Below, piece by piece: positions 11,339 through 21,661 of a stretch of DNA of 64,000 nucleotides. Position 1 is the stretch's first letter, and each line of letters opens with the position of its first letter. Where the stretch lies: positions 25,761,126 to 25,825,125 of the forward strand of contig CM046343.1 in the NCBI GenBank assembly GCA_025403435.1. The letters are read 5' to 3'. The notes beneath the pieces are model-generated. The model made no database searches. It saw only the letters and a list, made by a program, of their open reading frames with translations, and was not told the origin of the DNA. The DNA is from Artocarpus heterophyllus (lineage: Eukaryota; Streptophyta; Magnoliopsida; Rosales; Moraceae). Both the position numbers and the translations under genes were made by a program.

Positions 11339-12513
11339 GAGCCTGATTGCTCTGATGTTATTGCGGATGGTGTGGAAAAGCGAAATGCTTTGGAATGTTT
11401 TTGGTGTATTGTGGACGGAAGTAAGACAGTGTCCTTTAACTTGGATCAAGGAGTTTTTGGAACCGATCGAATTCTCTATTTGCTCCGAGATGATATCATT
11501 CAATTCTCTTCCATAGTTGATATATTTGTCAACTGTGTTGTGTTTTACATGAGGTAAGTAAAATTCTTGTAATATATATCTTCATGCAAGAAATTTGTAG
11601 ACTTTGAATTACTTACTCAACACTTGAATATCTATTTTGTATTTGTTACTTGTACAACCAGCTTGTAAAAGCCAAGTTACATAAGTTGTATGCCTTTGTG
11701 GATCCTGCACAAATATCATCTTATTGTGGTTCAACTTCAGACAGAGCAAAATCTCTTGCAAGAAGATTAGAGGGTTGTTGCATTGATCAATTATTTTTGG
11801 CCCCATACATCTCAGGTCAGCAGTAGTAAGAGTGAAGTGGTTATTAAATTTTGCATTGATGGATGCCCTCTAACTTCATACATTTTGTTTTGAAGAAATC
11901 ACTGGTCTTTGTTGATACTTGACCCTTACAATGACATCGTACATTTTTGTGACTCCCTTGGACGTAAACTTGGAAAGGATTTAAAAGGCATTATAAATAC
12001 GTAAGGTTTTTATCCCATCACATTATGGTCTTTTGGAATTAATGTATATACTTTGTAATATATATGTTCTTTTTCTTAATAGTGGACTAAAAAATTTCAA
12101 TGCCAAATGTGAAAGAAGTTTAAGGAAAAATATAGTTTGGGAAATTATTAAGGTACATATAAATGTCTTACCTAAATTGCTAATTGAGAAATCTATAAGG
12201 TTGTATTTATTGTACTTATAATTTTTATAAGCCCCACGACAGCCCACAAATAAAGAATGTGGCTACTTTGTAATTCATTATATGGACATAGTTGAAAAGT
12301 ATATAATCTCTACTTTTGAAAAGGTAAGTATGTATGAGTTTACAACTTTGTAATTGTACTTATGATATATTTTTTTAATAATGGTATTGCCTTCCATTAA
12401 CCTAGAATTTTTATTTTTTGCTACAGTTTGATCACAATGATACTCATACTCAACAAGAACTAGACGTGATGTGTGAAGAGTGGGCTAATTACTTTCAAAC
12501 ACTTATTGCTTAA
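11339..12513 (+). CDS. Transposon-type Ulp1 (C48) cysteine protease, multi-exon
   Basis: Exons with GT..AG borders can be followed: 11339-11553, 11662-about 11815, about 11894-12000, about 12065-12151, about 12241-12324 and 12427-12513 (TAA). The first exon starts with EPDCSD, still ATRX-like, then changes to the segment that precedes the protease in plant CACTA proteins (VFGTDRILYLLRDDI). The C48 core follows: FVDPAQISS, then HWSLLILDPYND with the presumed catalytic His (codon 11900-11902) and downstream Asp, then NKECGYFVIHYMD with the nucleophile Cys, and a C-terminal QQELDVMCEEWANYF helix. This family cleaves SUMO-like proteins. Copies of this type are common in CACTA and Mutator elements, and their role in transposition is not settled. 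The splice phase between the first two exons does not join in frame, so one exon border is wrong or the gene is broken. The triad itself is preserved. Confidence 0.75.
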
Positions 12514-12739
12514 GGCATCATTTCATGATTTTGTCCCTTAGTTGAAGTTTTAGTTCAAGTGAACTGAAGATGGAAGTGTGTGAATTGAACTTTAATTAAT
12601 TAGGATTGTGTTTTGATTTGAATTATGTATATTATTTTGGGACTATATTGTGGAGCTACTTTTGTGGTAATGAAAAAACAGCAAAAATTCTGCGCATTTT
12701 ATTTTATTTTTTTATATTGTAGAATATTCCAATAATTCT

Positions 12740-12996
12740 ACCTTAAAGGCTAAATATAAAGACTATGGTTTAATATAGACTACAGTCTAAGCAGCTCAGA
12801 GATAGACTATAGTTCCATAAGCATAGTCTAAAGTTCCAAAGAACAAGGCTGTAGGATATTACACTACAGTTAAAAGCCGTAGTCTAAACGATGAGACTTT
12901 TTACTACGCCTCCATAGACTACGGTTTTGAAACCATAGTCTAATACATTAGACTACAGTAAAAAAAACGTAGTCTAATCCCTTTTTTGGTATAGTG
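12740..12996 (+). repeat. CACTA right terminus with subterminal repeats
   Basis: The TAGACTA / TAGTCTA unit recurs in both orientations with spacers of about 20-40 bp, for example around 12775, 12807, 12826, 12884, 12918, 12938, 12952 and 12970. It ends in the reverse complement of a CACTA terminus at 12980-12996. Such subterminal arrays are transposase (TNPA-like) binding sites in the En/Spm superfamily. The next bases are ATA, but without the left end the 3-bp target duplication cannot be verified. Confidence 0.8.
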
Positions 12997-14963
12997 ATAA
13001 ACCATAAAAAGACGAAATTAATATTTTTCACTTAAATGCCCTCTCATAAATAATGCTAATTAATAATACCAATTAGAAATAAAAAATAAACATTTTTAAT
13101 AAAAAAATTTTGGAAGTCTTCTTCCTTCTTTGGTTGTAAAACTAGGATGGGCTCTGGTTGCAAAACCAGGATGAGCTCCAATGAGGCAGTGATGTCGGAT
13201 AAACTTGGCAGGCTAAGGGTGATGTGTGGGGAGGGTCGTTGAAGTGAGTAGGGCTGGTGAAGACAAGATGGGCACCCTAATCAACAACGGTTTGAGTTGT
13301 AGGTGGCAATTAATAACAATCCCGTGGTAGGGGGCGACGTGCAATAATCTACTAGGGTGGGCTTTGACGGGTGGGTGGGGTCTGATGAGTAGGTTTTGAT
13401 GATGGACGAGAATGCTTGGACTATCTAAAGCTAGGCTTTGATAGAGATCTTATGGGGTCGAGGGTTGTCGTGAAATTTTTTACTCCAAAATTGATGAGAA
13501 TGGTAGCGGAAGAACATTATTTCGATAGATAACTAAACCATATTTTATATTTGAGACATTAAATTTAAGAACTAGGAACCTGAGTGCTTTTTTTTTTTTT
13601 TTTTTTCAATCTCAACATAAGCATTTTTCCCAATCTTAAAGTATAGAGAACACATAAAGGGGTAAAAAAAACATCAGCTTGATTTTAGGATAAACATCTT
13701 AACATTAACTTTCTTTAGTTTTGTTTTGTTTCCAAGCTTATTGTCTCTAGAATTTCAAAAGCATTTCCTTCAAATTGCTGTAAAAATTGAATTCTTCCCG
13801 GCAACCTGAAAAACAAAAAGAAAAAGGAAGACAAATCACAACTTTAAACCAAAATATTAGAAGCAACGAAGTCAATCTAAACCCACTTAATTTCAAAAAG
13901 ACTGAAATCCACATGAATATGGAGCATTTCATTTCATTTCATTTCATTTTTTTTCCTTGTTCCTTTATTTGTTTCTTTTGAAAATGAGAAAGAAGAAAAA
14001 AGTAAAAGAAGAAGGTGTTAAGTAATAGCATTGTTTTTTTTTTTTTTTCACTTCACTGGAAAAAGAGCATTTGATAGAAATTTTCATTTTTCTTTCCCCT
14101 TTTCTATTTTTGGCTATCGGTTTCTCTGCATTCCTTAATCCATCTTTTTTATTTTCAGAAATCACTTATACTCGATAGCAAATAGGTAGGAATTAGATCT
14201 AGTAATTTCATCGCTAATTTTTTCTTTACCCAATCTTCTTTGAGAGAAAGATGAGGCCATTTTTTCCACTAGATCAAGCAGTTTTTTTCTTCTTTTTTTT
14301 TTGGGTGTGTGCGTGTTGGGGGAAGGAGGTTGTGCGGGGCGGCATGGGGCGTGGTGTTGGTGGCTAGGATTTGCCAGTGAGGGGTGAGTTGTTGGGGTGG
14401 GAGGAGAGAACGAGTGCTTGGGTTGGCCTCTCGACCGAGAGCCGAGAAGAATAAATAAAAAGTAACAAAGAAGGTTGAAAAATATTAAAAGTACGTTTCT
14501 GAATTTTTGAAAGCAAAAACTTATTTTAAAAAAATGGAGAACACAGCCTTCCCCAAAATGGGATTAATGTTCTTTTAATTGCTTAGGAGTGAAATTAAAA
14601 CAATTTTTTCAAATTTGAATGACACATTTATAGTTTCATATGGAGGGATAAATTGTAAAATAAATAAAACTAAAAGGTATACTTTTGTAAGTTGCCCTAT
14701 TTTTTTTAGAGTAATTTTAGTATATGGAGTTATTTGAGTTTATCAATTTTTTTTTACTGATTACTATTTTTAGTTCAAAAAAGTTTTAATTCTTTAAATC
14801 AAGTTTTAATTGTTTGACTTCCCAAAGAATTAATATATAAACCTGGAAGAATTGAATAATCTATATAAGCCCCGAAGCTTTGTTAAAGAAGTTCGGTATA
14901 GAAAATGAAATGTTTCCATCCATTTATTGAAGGAAAACGTAAACATAGAATTGCCTCAGCTTA
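12997..14963. other. Intergenic DNA downstream of the subtilase
   Basis: No gene is recognised. A G-rich patch lies at 13130-13480 and another at 14310-14450, with long T runs (13588-13607, 14034-14049) and a small ATTTC tandem repeat near 13925-13947. Short open frames in both strands show no domain. This is the 3' intergenic region between the CACTA terminus and the convergent subtilase gene. Confidence 0.5.
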
Positions 14964-14969
14964 TTTATT
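14964..14969 (-). terminator. Poly(A) signal of the subtilase
   Basis: AATAAA reads on the minus strand, about 63 bp downstream of the subtilase stop codon (15032-15034). This is the expected place for a plant near-upstream polyadenylation element. AT-rich DNA follows. Confidence 0.6.
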
Positions 14970-15031
14970 AATAATTGTTGGAGAATTATTACATATAAAA
15001 TGTTCGTGCTGAGAGCAAATTATAAAGTTGA

Positions 15032-17377
15032 TCAAATCGAAGCAACCGAGTGAAAGGCAAAAGGAGTATTGACCCAGCTGAAGGCAATTACACTCCTAAC
15101 ACGATGAGTCCCGTCGCTCAACACAAACCAACCAAACCTTGCTGCGATGCCATATCCACCAGTCGAAGAGAACGTAACCTCATACTTCTGCTTCTGATTA
15201 TTAACATCAAACACGAGGTTCCTTGGTGTAATATCGAATGTAATGCCGTCCGGCATGAACCAATCGGCGACATAATAAGTTGCGTCAACATTGCTCCCAA
15301 CATTTGTCACGATTCTCCTGTACTTGACAGTTTCCACGTCTTTAGTGAAAACTATAGAAAATGACGGTAGATTTAGATCCCCTGTTTTAACCTTAGCCCC
15401 AAGCACAATATATGTTTGATCACATACATTTGGAGCAACCGGGGTTCTTGAAACTAATCTTATTTCTTGGTAACTATACCCAATAGAGCAAAGGAAGCCG
15501 ATATAGTCATCCACACCCATGTGATACACCAAACCGGGATCAAGAGCCCTATTTGGATCCACATGACCAGATCCATGAGCGAAAGGCGTTGAATCCGCAC
15601 CTGTCCATAGATCTTTAATACTTTGGCCAGAATCATCAACAATATAGGTTGTGGTCATAATAGCGGATTTTATAGCAGCAGGAGACCAATTTGGGTAAGC
15701 CCTCTTAAGCAAAGCAGCGATTCCACTAACATGAGGGCAAGACATTGAAGTTCCTGATATTATGTTGAATTCAACACGTCTTTTATCATAAAGGCCCTCG
15801 CCCCATGGACCGGTGCCTAGACTCCAACCGGCTATAATGTTGAGACCTGGAGCTATGACATCAGGTTTTAGAATCTGGGGTGTTCTACGGTTCGGACCAC
15901 GAGCTGAGAAGGCAGCGACTTTAGGAGCCCACGGCGTTAATGTCCCAACAGTTGTCCCTCGAAACAGAATGGTTGCCTTGGGATTTTGGTTCAATCGGAT
16001 GTAGTGTTTTATTTCTTCTCCATCATTGTAATTGACTCGAACCCCTGGATTCATATATGGATGGGCTTGAAGTTCTTCCCCACTATCTATTATATTTGGT
16101 ACCATAAGTCCAACGCCGCTAACATTCTTTACCGCAATATCCTTCTCAAAAACTGAAATATTACCTCTATCCTCGCACACAATAATCTTCCCGGCAAGTT
16201 GGTTTGGATTGTTGAATTTGAGAAATTGACAATATCTATTCCCGAAATCCCCAGCATACGCTAGTGGATATTGCTTATAAGGCAAAGGAGGGCCAGCATA
16301 GAGAGAGGATCCAACAAAAGTCCTCGAATCACCTAGAACCACGTCGGCCTGAAACTCTCTGTCGATGCTGGAAGCACCAACCGTTAGTACCCAAGGAGAG
16401 GTATGGTTGACGGTTTTTGGTGAAGGACCAGAGTTTCCCGCACTGACAGAGACAAGAACGCCATGTTGCATAGCTCCAAAGCTTGCAATGGCTATATTAT
16501 CTTGACTGTACTCCCCAGTTCCGCCACTTATGGACATGGATATTATATGAACCCCATCAGTGACTGCTTGGTCCATGCCAGCCAACATGTCAGCTCCTTC
16601 ACAACCTTTAATACCACAAACTTTGTAAACGGCGATGCGGGCTTTTGGAGCGATACCAACGGCCGTCCCTTTGGCATACTGATAAAAGCTTGCATTTGGG
16701 ACAACAGATCCCGCAACTGTTGAAGCTACATGAGTCCCATGTCCCTCTGTGTCTCTTGGAGATTTTGTCGTTGCAGGTTTTGAAAGGAACGCTCTTGCCC
16801 CGATGAGTTTCCGGTTACAAGACGAAGCCGGAAAGTCGGGCCAAATCTCACATTTGCCAGTCCAATTAGATGGGACAGGGGTCAATATTTCTGCGTCCGA
16901 AAAACTCGGGTGCTCTGGCCAAATTCCGGTGTCGATAACTCCGATGATTCTACCATCGCCGTAGTTGCCATTAGGCCAAAGTCCAGAGGATTTGGAGAGT
17001 TTTAAAAATTGGGGTGTACGTGTAGTCTGGATTTGGTGGACTTGGTCAGGCGTGACAAGGAGAACACCTGGAATGTCTTTTAGCGTTGTAGCTTGGGAAG
17101 GGGTGAGGCTTGCGGCAAAGCCATTTACAACCTTCTCATATGTGTAAAGGATTTTGGAAACGTGATTAGAAGGAGGAAGAGATTTGATGATGGAGTTGTA
17201 CCAGTGGTGATGAGAGGTGAAAAGTGATGGCTTTTGAGATTTCTCCATGTGTACAATGAATGTCGTTGGATGGTCTGAATCGCCATCTGATAATGGCTTT
17301 GAAAAGGATATCGGAATAATAACACAGGAGAAGAGAAAAATTATAAAGAATGAGAGATACTGAGAAGTAGTGGCCAT
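15032..17377 (-). CDS. SBT1.4-like: Intact subtilisin-like serine protease (SBT1.4-like)
   Basis: A single-exon gene of 781 codons. The start is set at 17377 (context GCCATGGCC) because an upstream in-frame ATG at 17473 lies on the far side of the TATA box. Domains in order: hydrophobic signal peptide (about 1-27), inhibitor-I9 propeptide (about 38-117, ending near TTRTPQF), and S8 catalytic domain. The catalytic residues are Asp149 (VIDTGIWP), His213 (EGHGTH), oxyanion Asn315 (SAGNSGP) and Ser544 (SGTSMSCPHVSG). A PA insert lies around 370-470 and a C-terminal fibronectin-III-like domain around 665-770 (TNVGS). Length and order are those of plant SBT1 proteases, and the sequence is closest in my memory to Arabidopsis SBT1.4. 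Such enzymes are secreted, self-processed and act in the cell wall; substrates cannot be told from sequence. No frameshift or stop is present. A broken duplicate lies about 9 kb to the left, and a copia fragment begins about 260 bp upstream of the start codon. Confidence 0.96.
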   Translation of the reverse strand: MATTSQYLSFFIIFLFSCVIIPISFSKPLSDGDSDHPTTFIVHMEKSQKPSLFTSHHHWYNSIIKSLPPSNHVSKILYTYEKVVNGFAASLTPSQATTLKDIPGVLLVTPDQVHQIQTTRTPQFLKLSKSSGLWPNGNYGDGRIIGVIDTGIWPEHPSFSDAEILTPVPSNWTGKCEIWPDFPASSCNRKLIGARAFLSKPATTKSPRDTEGHGTHVASTVAGSVVPNASFYQYAKGTAVGIAPKARIAVYKVCGIKGCEGADMLAGMDQAVTDGVHIISMSISGGTGEYSQDNIAIASFGAMQHGVLVSVSAGNSGPSPKTVNHTSPWVLTVGASSIDREFQADVVLGDSRTFVGSSLYAGPPLPYKQYPLAYAGDFGNRYCQFLKFNNPNQLAGKIIVCEDRGNISVFEKDIAVKNVSGVGLMVPNIIDSGEELQAHPYMNPGVRVNYNDGEEIKHYIRLNQNPKATILFRGTTVGTLTPWAPKVAAFSARGPNRRTPQILKPDVIAPGLNIIAGWSLGTGPWGEGLYDKRRVEFNIISGTSMSCPHVSGIAALLKRAYPNWSPAAIKSAIMTTTYIVDDSGQSIKDLWTGADSTPFAHGSGHVDPNRALDPGLVYHMGVDDYIGFLCSIGYSYQEIRLVSRTPVAPNVCDQTYIVLGAKVKTGDLNLPSFSIVFTKDVETVKYRRIVTNVGSNVDATYYVADWFMPDGITFDITPRNLVFDVNNQKQKYEVTFSSTGGYGIAARFGWFVLSDGTHRVRSVIAFSWVNTPFAFHSVASI

Positions 17378-17440
17378 GGCAACTGAATACCGTTGTGTTT
17401 TGTGGTAGGAACTTGAATGAGCAATAGCTTGAATTTGTAG

Positions 17441-17450
17441 ATATATATAG
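17441..17450 (-). promoter_or_regulatory. TATA box of the subtilase
   Basis: CTATATATAT reads on the minus strand, 64-73 bp upstream of the chosen ATG. A start of transcription about 30 bp downstream would give a 5' leader of roughly 35-40 nt. Its position rules out the upstream in-frame ATG at 17473 as the normal start. Confidence 0.6.
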
Positions 17451-17639
17451 GAGTTTGAGACTTGTATTAGCATTTACCTTTTCCATTATTGCAAAGTTAT
17501 AGTACCCCACAAGTACTTGTATATGTCGTTGCTTCATTTACTTTGCATCACTCTTACGTAAATAGCCAAACTCTGTGAGGGTTGCTTAAAGTACTATTCA
17601 AAATTTGGACCACTTAATTGCGGTTTTATTACTTACCTT

Positions 17640-19377
17640 TTATATTTTGCTTTATGTATGGAACAGTCAGACAAGTTCAAAGCTAAAGGTTAAAGATAAA
17701 AAGGTTTGTAAGATATTAAAGTTAATTTATGGACTTAAGCAAGCTTCACGTTCTTTGAATATAAGATTTGATCAAGTAATAAAGACGTATAGGTTAAATA
17801 AAACGTGGATGAACTATGTGCTTACAAATATATTAAGGATGGGAATGTGGTTTTTCTACTACTTTATGTAAATGACATTCTGCTTATTAGCAATGACATT
17901 GGGGCATTATCGATCAAATTATAGTTGACCAAGCAGTTTAACATAAAGGATTTAAGTGAAGCTAATTATGTCATAGATATCCAAATCTTTCGAGATAGGA
18001 AGAATAAAATGATAGTTTTATCCCAAACAACCTACATAGATAAAATTTTTGAAAAGTATGCAATGTAGAATTCTAAAAAAAGGTAAGCAACTATCTAGGT
18101 CTGGAATTATTCTTTCTAAGAAAGACTCTCAAAAGTCTGATGAAGAAAAAGAATATACGAAAAAGGTACCTTATGCTTACGCAGTAGATAGTCTCGTGAA
18201 TGCTATGCTCTATACATGACTAGACATTTGTCATGCGGTTAGAATAGTGAGTCTATTTCAGTCAGATTCAGGACCAAACCATTTAGTTGCAGTCAAGCAA
18301 ATTTTTTAGTACCTGAGAAGGAACTACAAGAAAAAACTACATTTAACAACATATTATTTACGACATGTAGTTTTTGAATGTCGTTGAAAAGTACATACAA
18401 CGATATCTTCAACAACGATGTCATTAACGACATTTGAAACAATAATTAATGACATCTATATAGATGTCGTATTAAAGGTCTTCTTTTAACGACAATAGTT
18501 TAATGTCGTGAAATTATTTAACGACAAGTAGGAGATGTCATCAAAGCCTTGAAGATTCAACGACACCCCTTATAGACGACATTGGTCAAGATGTCATCTA
18601 TAAGGGGTGTCGTGGAATCTCCAAGGCTTTGACGACATCTCCTACTTATCGTTAAATAATTTAACGACACTAAACTATTGTCGTTAAAAGGAGACCTTTA
18701 AGACGACATCTATATAGATGTCGTTAATTATTGTTTCAAATGTTATTAACGACATGTTTGTTAAAGATGTCATTGTATGTGCTTTTCAACGACATTCAAA
18801 AACTACATGTCGTAAATAATATGTCATTAAATATAATTTTTCTTGTAGTGAGGACTAAGGGCTATATGCTAGTGTATTTTCTGAGGATCCAACACCTCTT
18901 GGACACACTGACTTGGATTTCCTGTTTGGATTCAAGAAGATCGAATTCAAGATCTGTATTTACTCTGGGAGGAGATGCCATTGTTTAGAGAAGTGTCAAG
19001 CAAGATTGTACTTCGAATTCAACAATGATGCCTAGTATGTGGCAGCTAGTGAAGCTTCAAAAGAAGTTGTGTGGCTGTGCAAGTTCCTTAAAGATCTTTA
19101 GGTAGTTTCTAGTATGGATAAGCCGATGTCGCTGTATTGTGATAACACTGCAGCGATAGCCAATGGTGAAGAACCAAGATTTCACAAGAAGAATAAGCGT
19201 ATACATCAAAAGTATCATGTGATAAAGGACTTCGTTGAGGGTGGACATGTCGCAGTATGCAAGATCGTGTTTGAGGATCATATATTTGATCCTTTCACGA
19301 AGACACTGCCAACGAGGGTTTTTAAGAAGCACATAGAGGCTATGGGGATACGCAACATATCGTGTTTTCTCACTTAG
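17640..19377 (+). mobile_element. Ty1/copia fragment: end of RT, RNase H, PPT
   Basis: A decayed copia 3' half. Readable parts are the RT segment KLIYGLKQASRSLNIRF (about 17715), the active-site block as LLYVNDILLI (17862, with YVDD changed to YVND), NIKDLSEANYV (about 17941), then the RNase H region with YVAASEASKEVVWL (about 19040), LYCDNTAAIAN (19130) and the usual C-terminal DPFTKTLP (19291), finishing at a TAG (19375-19377). Stops and frameshifts are frequent. The 5' half and 5' LTR are missing, so the element is truncated on the subtilase side. A palindromic MITE splits the RNase H region at 18322-18850. AAGTGGGAGA (polypurine tract) follows at 19381 and a 3' LTR starts at 19392. Confidence 0.88.
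18322..18850. mobile_element. Palindromic CACTA-type MITE (foldback), 529 bp
   Basis: The whole segment is one near-perfect inverted repeat with arms of about 260 bp. The ends are AACTACAAGAAAAA (left, first base apparently mutated from C) and TTTTTCTTGTAGTG (right), that is the CACTACAAGAAAAA terminus. It is flanked by the 3-bp duplication AGG (18319-18321 and 18851-18853), as expected for the CACTA superfamily. Inside, ACGACA/TGTCGT hexamers recur in both orientations at short intervals. It has no coding capacity. It sits in the RNase H region of the copia fragment, so it is younger than that element. Confidence 0.9.
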
Positions 19378-19391
19378 AGTAAGTGGGAGAC

Positions 19392-19650
19392 TGTTAGACT
19401 AGGTGTCCTAAGGATTAAATTATGTAATAAGTTTTTGGAGACATTTAATCAATAAAAAGATTATTTATTATTCATATATTAAATTTTGTCCTCTTTATGT
19501 TCATTTCTGTTGATATATGATAAGCAAACAAAAAGTCTAAGACTGTCAATCTAAATATTTAAGATCGTGCATATGATGGACAGGTTATGCGAAAGATATG
19601 AATCTTAAAGTTGATAATAAAACTTGTTATTTGAAAAAAACTTTGATTTA
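19392..19650 (+). repeat. Truncated 3' LTR of the copia fragment
   Basis: It starts TGTTAGACTAGG right after the polypurine tract and shares a long stretch with the solo LTR at 32151: TTTTTGGAGACATTT, ATCAATAAA.AA, TTGTCCTCTTTA.GTTCAT, ATATGATAAGCAAA. Similarity fades near 19650, whereas the related LTR runs for about 2 kb, so this one is truncated or strongly diverged. Confidence 0.8.
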
Positions 19651-20713
19651 AAAATTATTAGACTTCTGTTGCATATCGTTTTCCACCAACTTTTATAGAT
19701 ACTTTATTTACTAAGCTCCTTTTTTTTTATCCGTTGCATTTTTTTATATTTATTAAAATATTTTCTTATATTTTCCTTACCTAAACATCTCTTTTTTTTT
19801 TTTTTCAAGTAACATCTTTTTCCATATACATACTTAATTGACATCTTTTTCCTCTATAATATGTGTATATATATCTATATCCTGTAACAATTTTTATATT
19901 TGATTTATCCTCACCAAAATTGTTCTTCCTCGAGCATGTCTTACTTATCTACACATATATAATATTAAACCATAATATAAAGTTAATTAAAATGTGCATT
20001 TTTAACATTTCTTTCTTTTGAAAACTTATATAATAAAATCTGCAACCCTAATGCAATATTTTTCTATTATCTACATTTGAAACAAATGTTCTCAATCAGG
20101 GTCCCTACTTAAGAAATTTTGTTGATGTCCTTTAAAACATTAATTTTAAATCATTATTAGAAATTATTGCTTACGAGACACTCATTAGACGATAGTTATA
20201 ATGCTCAAGAAAATTTAGTACTTTAAATCCAAGATTAGTTTGGATTTAATTAATGAATCTTTCCTTTCATAAATCATATTTTGTAAAATTACAAAAAAGT
20301 AAATGATTTACGTATAATATTAAATATTAATGTATATTATGTCCATAAACTTGATGCAATGTAGAGTATTTTAATATACAAAATTTTATGAGTTTAAATA
20401 CTCAAAAATTTGTGAAAAATATCCTTAAAATAATTTATATCACATTAATTATAATTTTGTTGTGTAAATTAATAAAGGGTAAATATGTTATTCAAAGTAG
20501 AAAGTCATGCCATGGTCTAGAAAAAGTATTAAATGGTCAAATACCATTCAGTTAAACTGATAAAAATTTTTATGTCTACAATCCATCGGTTGATGAAATA
20601 TAGTATAAAAAGACACACAAAAGAAAAAATGGTGCACCATACAGTGCAATTATACTGATAAAGTAAAAACACAGATATAAAGAATACTATGTTGGGATTA
20701 GAAAAAGGGTACA
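19651..20713. other. AT-rich DNA without recognisable features
   Basis: Strongly AT-rich, with T runs near 19791-19806. The open frame at 20529-20807 (-) has no motif and runs into the neighbouring LTR. I see no gene or repeat structure here. Confidence 0.5.
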
Positions 20714-21622
20714 TGTAATGCCCTTTTACAGACGTCACAATAATCGTTACTTTTACCGTTATTATTATTTTGTTTAGAAATAAACAATTTAAATAAAATA
20801 CTTGCACTAAAATAGATATCCCAGGAAAACATGGATAATTTTTTTTAAACTACTTACTGGATTGCTTCCTTCACCTTAATTAGCCCAATAGAACACTGAT
20901 AGTGTTCGGCTAATTGATCACCCATAGAAATGGGTAGTTTACAAATACAATAATTTACTAAATTTTAGACATACAAAACTTCAAACAATGTTTGAATCTC
21001 TCAAGAAAAATCTTATATGTCCAAATAGTTTAACCATACCAAAATGAAGAAACATGACATAGTCCTTCAGAATCACAATTAAAAAACTACTAAAAAGTCT
21101 CAAAATATTCAAAAATCAATAGGAATATAAATAAAATCTCAAATCATCAGTGCGAAGAATAATATTAATAATAAAATCATTGTTCAAGTAATTAATTTTT
21201 TTATTGTGCGATTCTGTTTTCAATCCAACACTCCTAGTGCACACGCTCGTCTCCATCCTCCACTTATTCCTATTTCTTTTATCTTTGTCTGTAACATGAT
21301 ATAAAACTAAGTAAGCATAAGCTTAGTAAGTACACTTTCTTATCTCACAACATAAAATATTTCATAAAAATCATTACATAATATAGTAATCATAATCATA
21401 GTAATGCACGAGGCACAAGTTAATATAGAATATATCTTTACATTTAAACTTTCATATTAAAACATTATTCATTTTATCTTTGGGGGCCCAAGCAATGCAT
21501 CGTAAACATAAACATCATAGGCGCGTTGTCACGAGAGGAGTGGGGTAACTAGTCCAAAACCAAACATGACAAATCCAACCTTTGGGACATCATAAACATA
21601 AGCATAGGGTGTGCAATGCTTA

Positions 21623-21634
<12 letters not shown>

Positions 21635-21661
<27 letters not shown>
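21635..21661. repeat. (AT)n microsatellite
   Basis: About 12 AT dinucleotides within LTR copy C. Confidence 0.9.

Larger units (their letters stand above)
9082..12996 (+). mobile_element. CACTA (En/Spm) transposon, right part with captured gene
   Basis: The right end is precise. The sequence finishes ...CCTTTTTTGGTATAGTG at 12996, the reverse complement of a CACTATACCAAAAAAGG terminus. Before it lie many subterminal TAGACTAYRG / YRTAGTCTA repeats (about 12740-12980). The interior holds a transposon-type Ulp1 protease (11339-12513) preceded by exons of a host ATRX/CHR20-like gene (9082-10871), all on the plus strand. No transposase (TNP2) domain and no left CACTATACC terminus are visible in the window. 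The left boundary given is only the first recognised cargo exon. The element is probably truncated or internally rearranged. Confidence 0.75.

Noticed and set aside
15050..15364. Plus-strand open frame of 104 codons
   Set aside because: It lies antisense to the intact subtilase and has no motif; it is a shadow of that gene.
16463..17147. Three plus-strand frames (16463, 16749, 16965) that recur at 7493, 7779 and 7995
   Set aside because: They are antisense shadows of the subtilase and its duplicate; their repetition only reflects the duplication.
17378..17473. Upstream in-frame start codon extending the subtilase by 32 residues
   Set aside because: It lies upstream of the TATA box and would bury the signal peptide.
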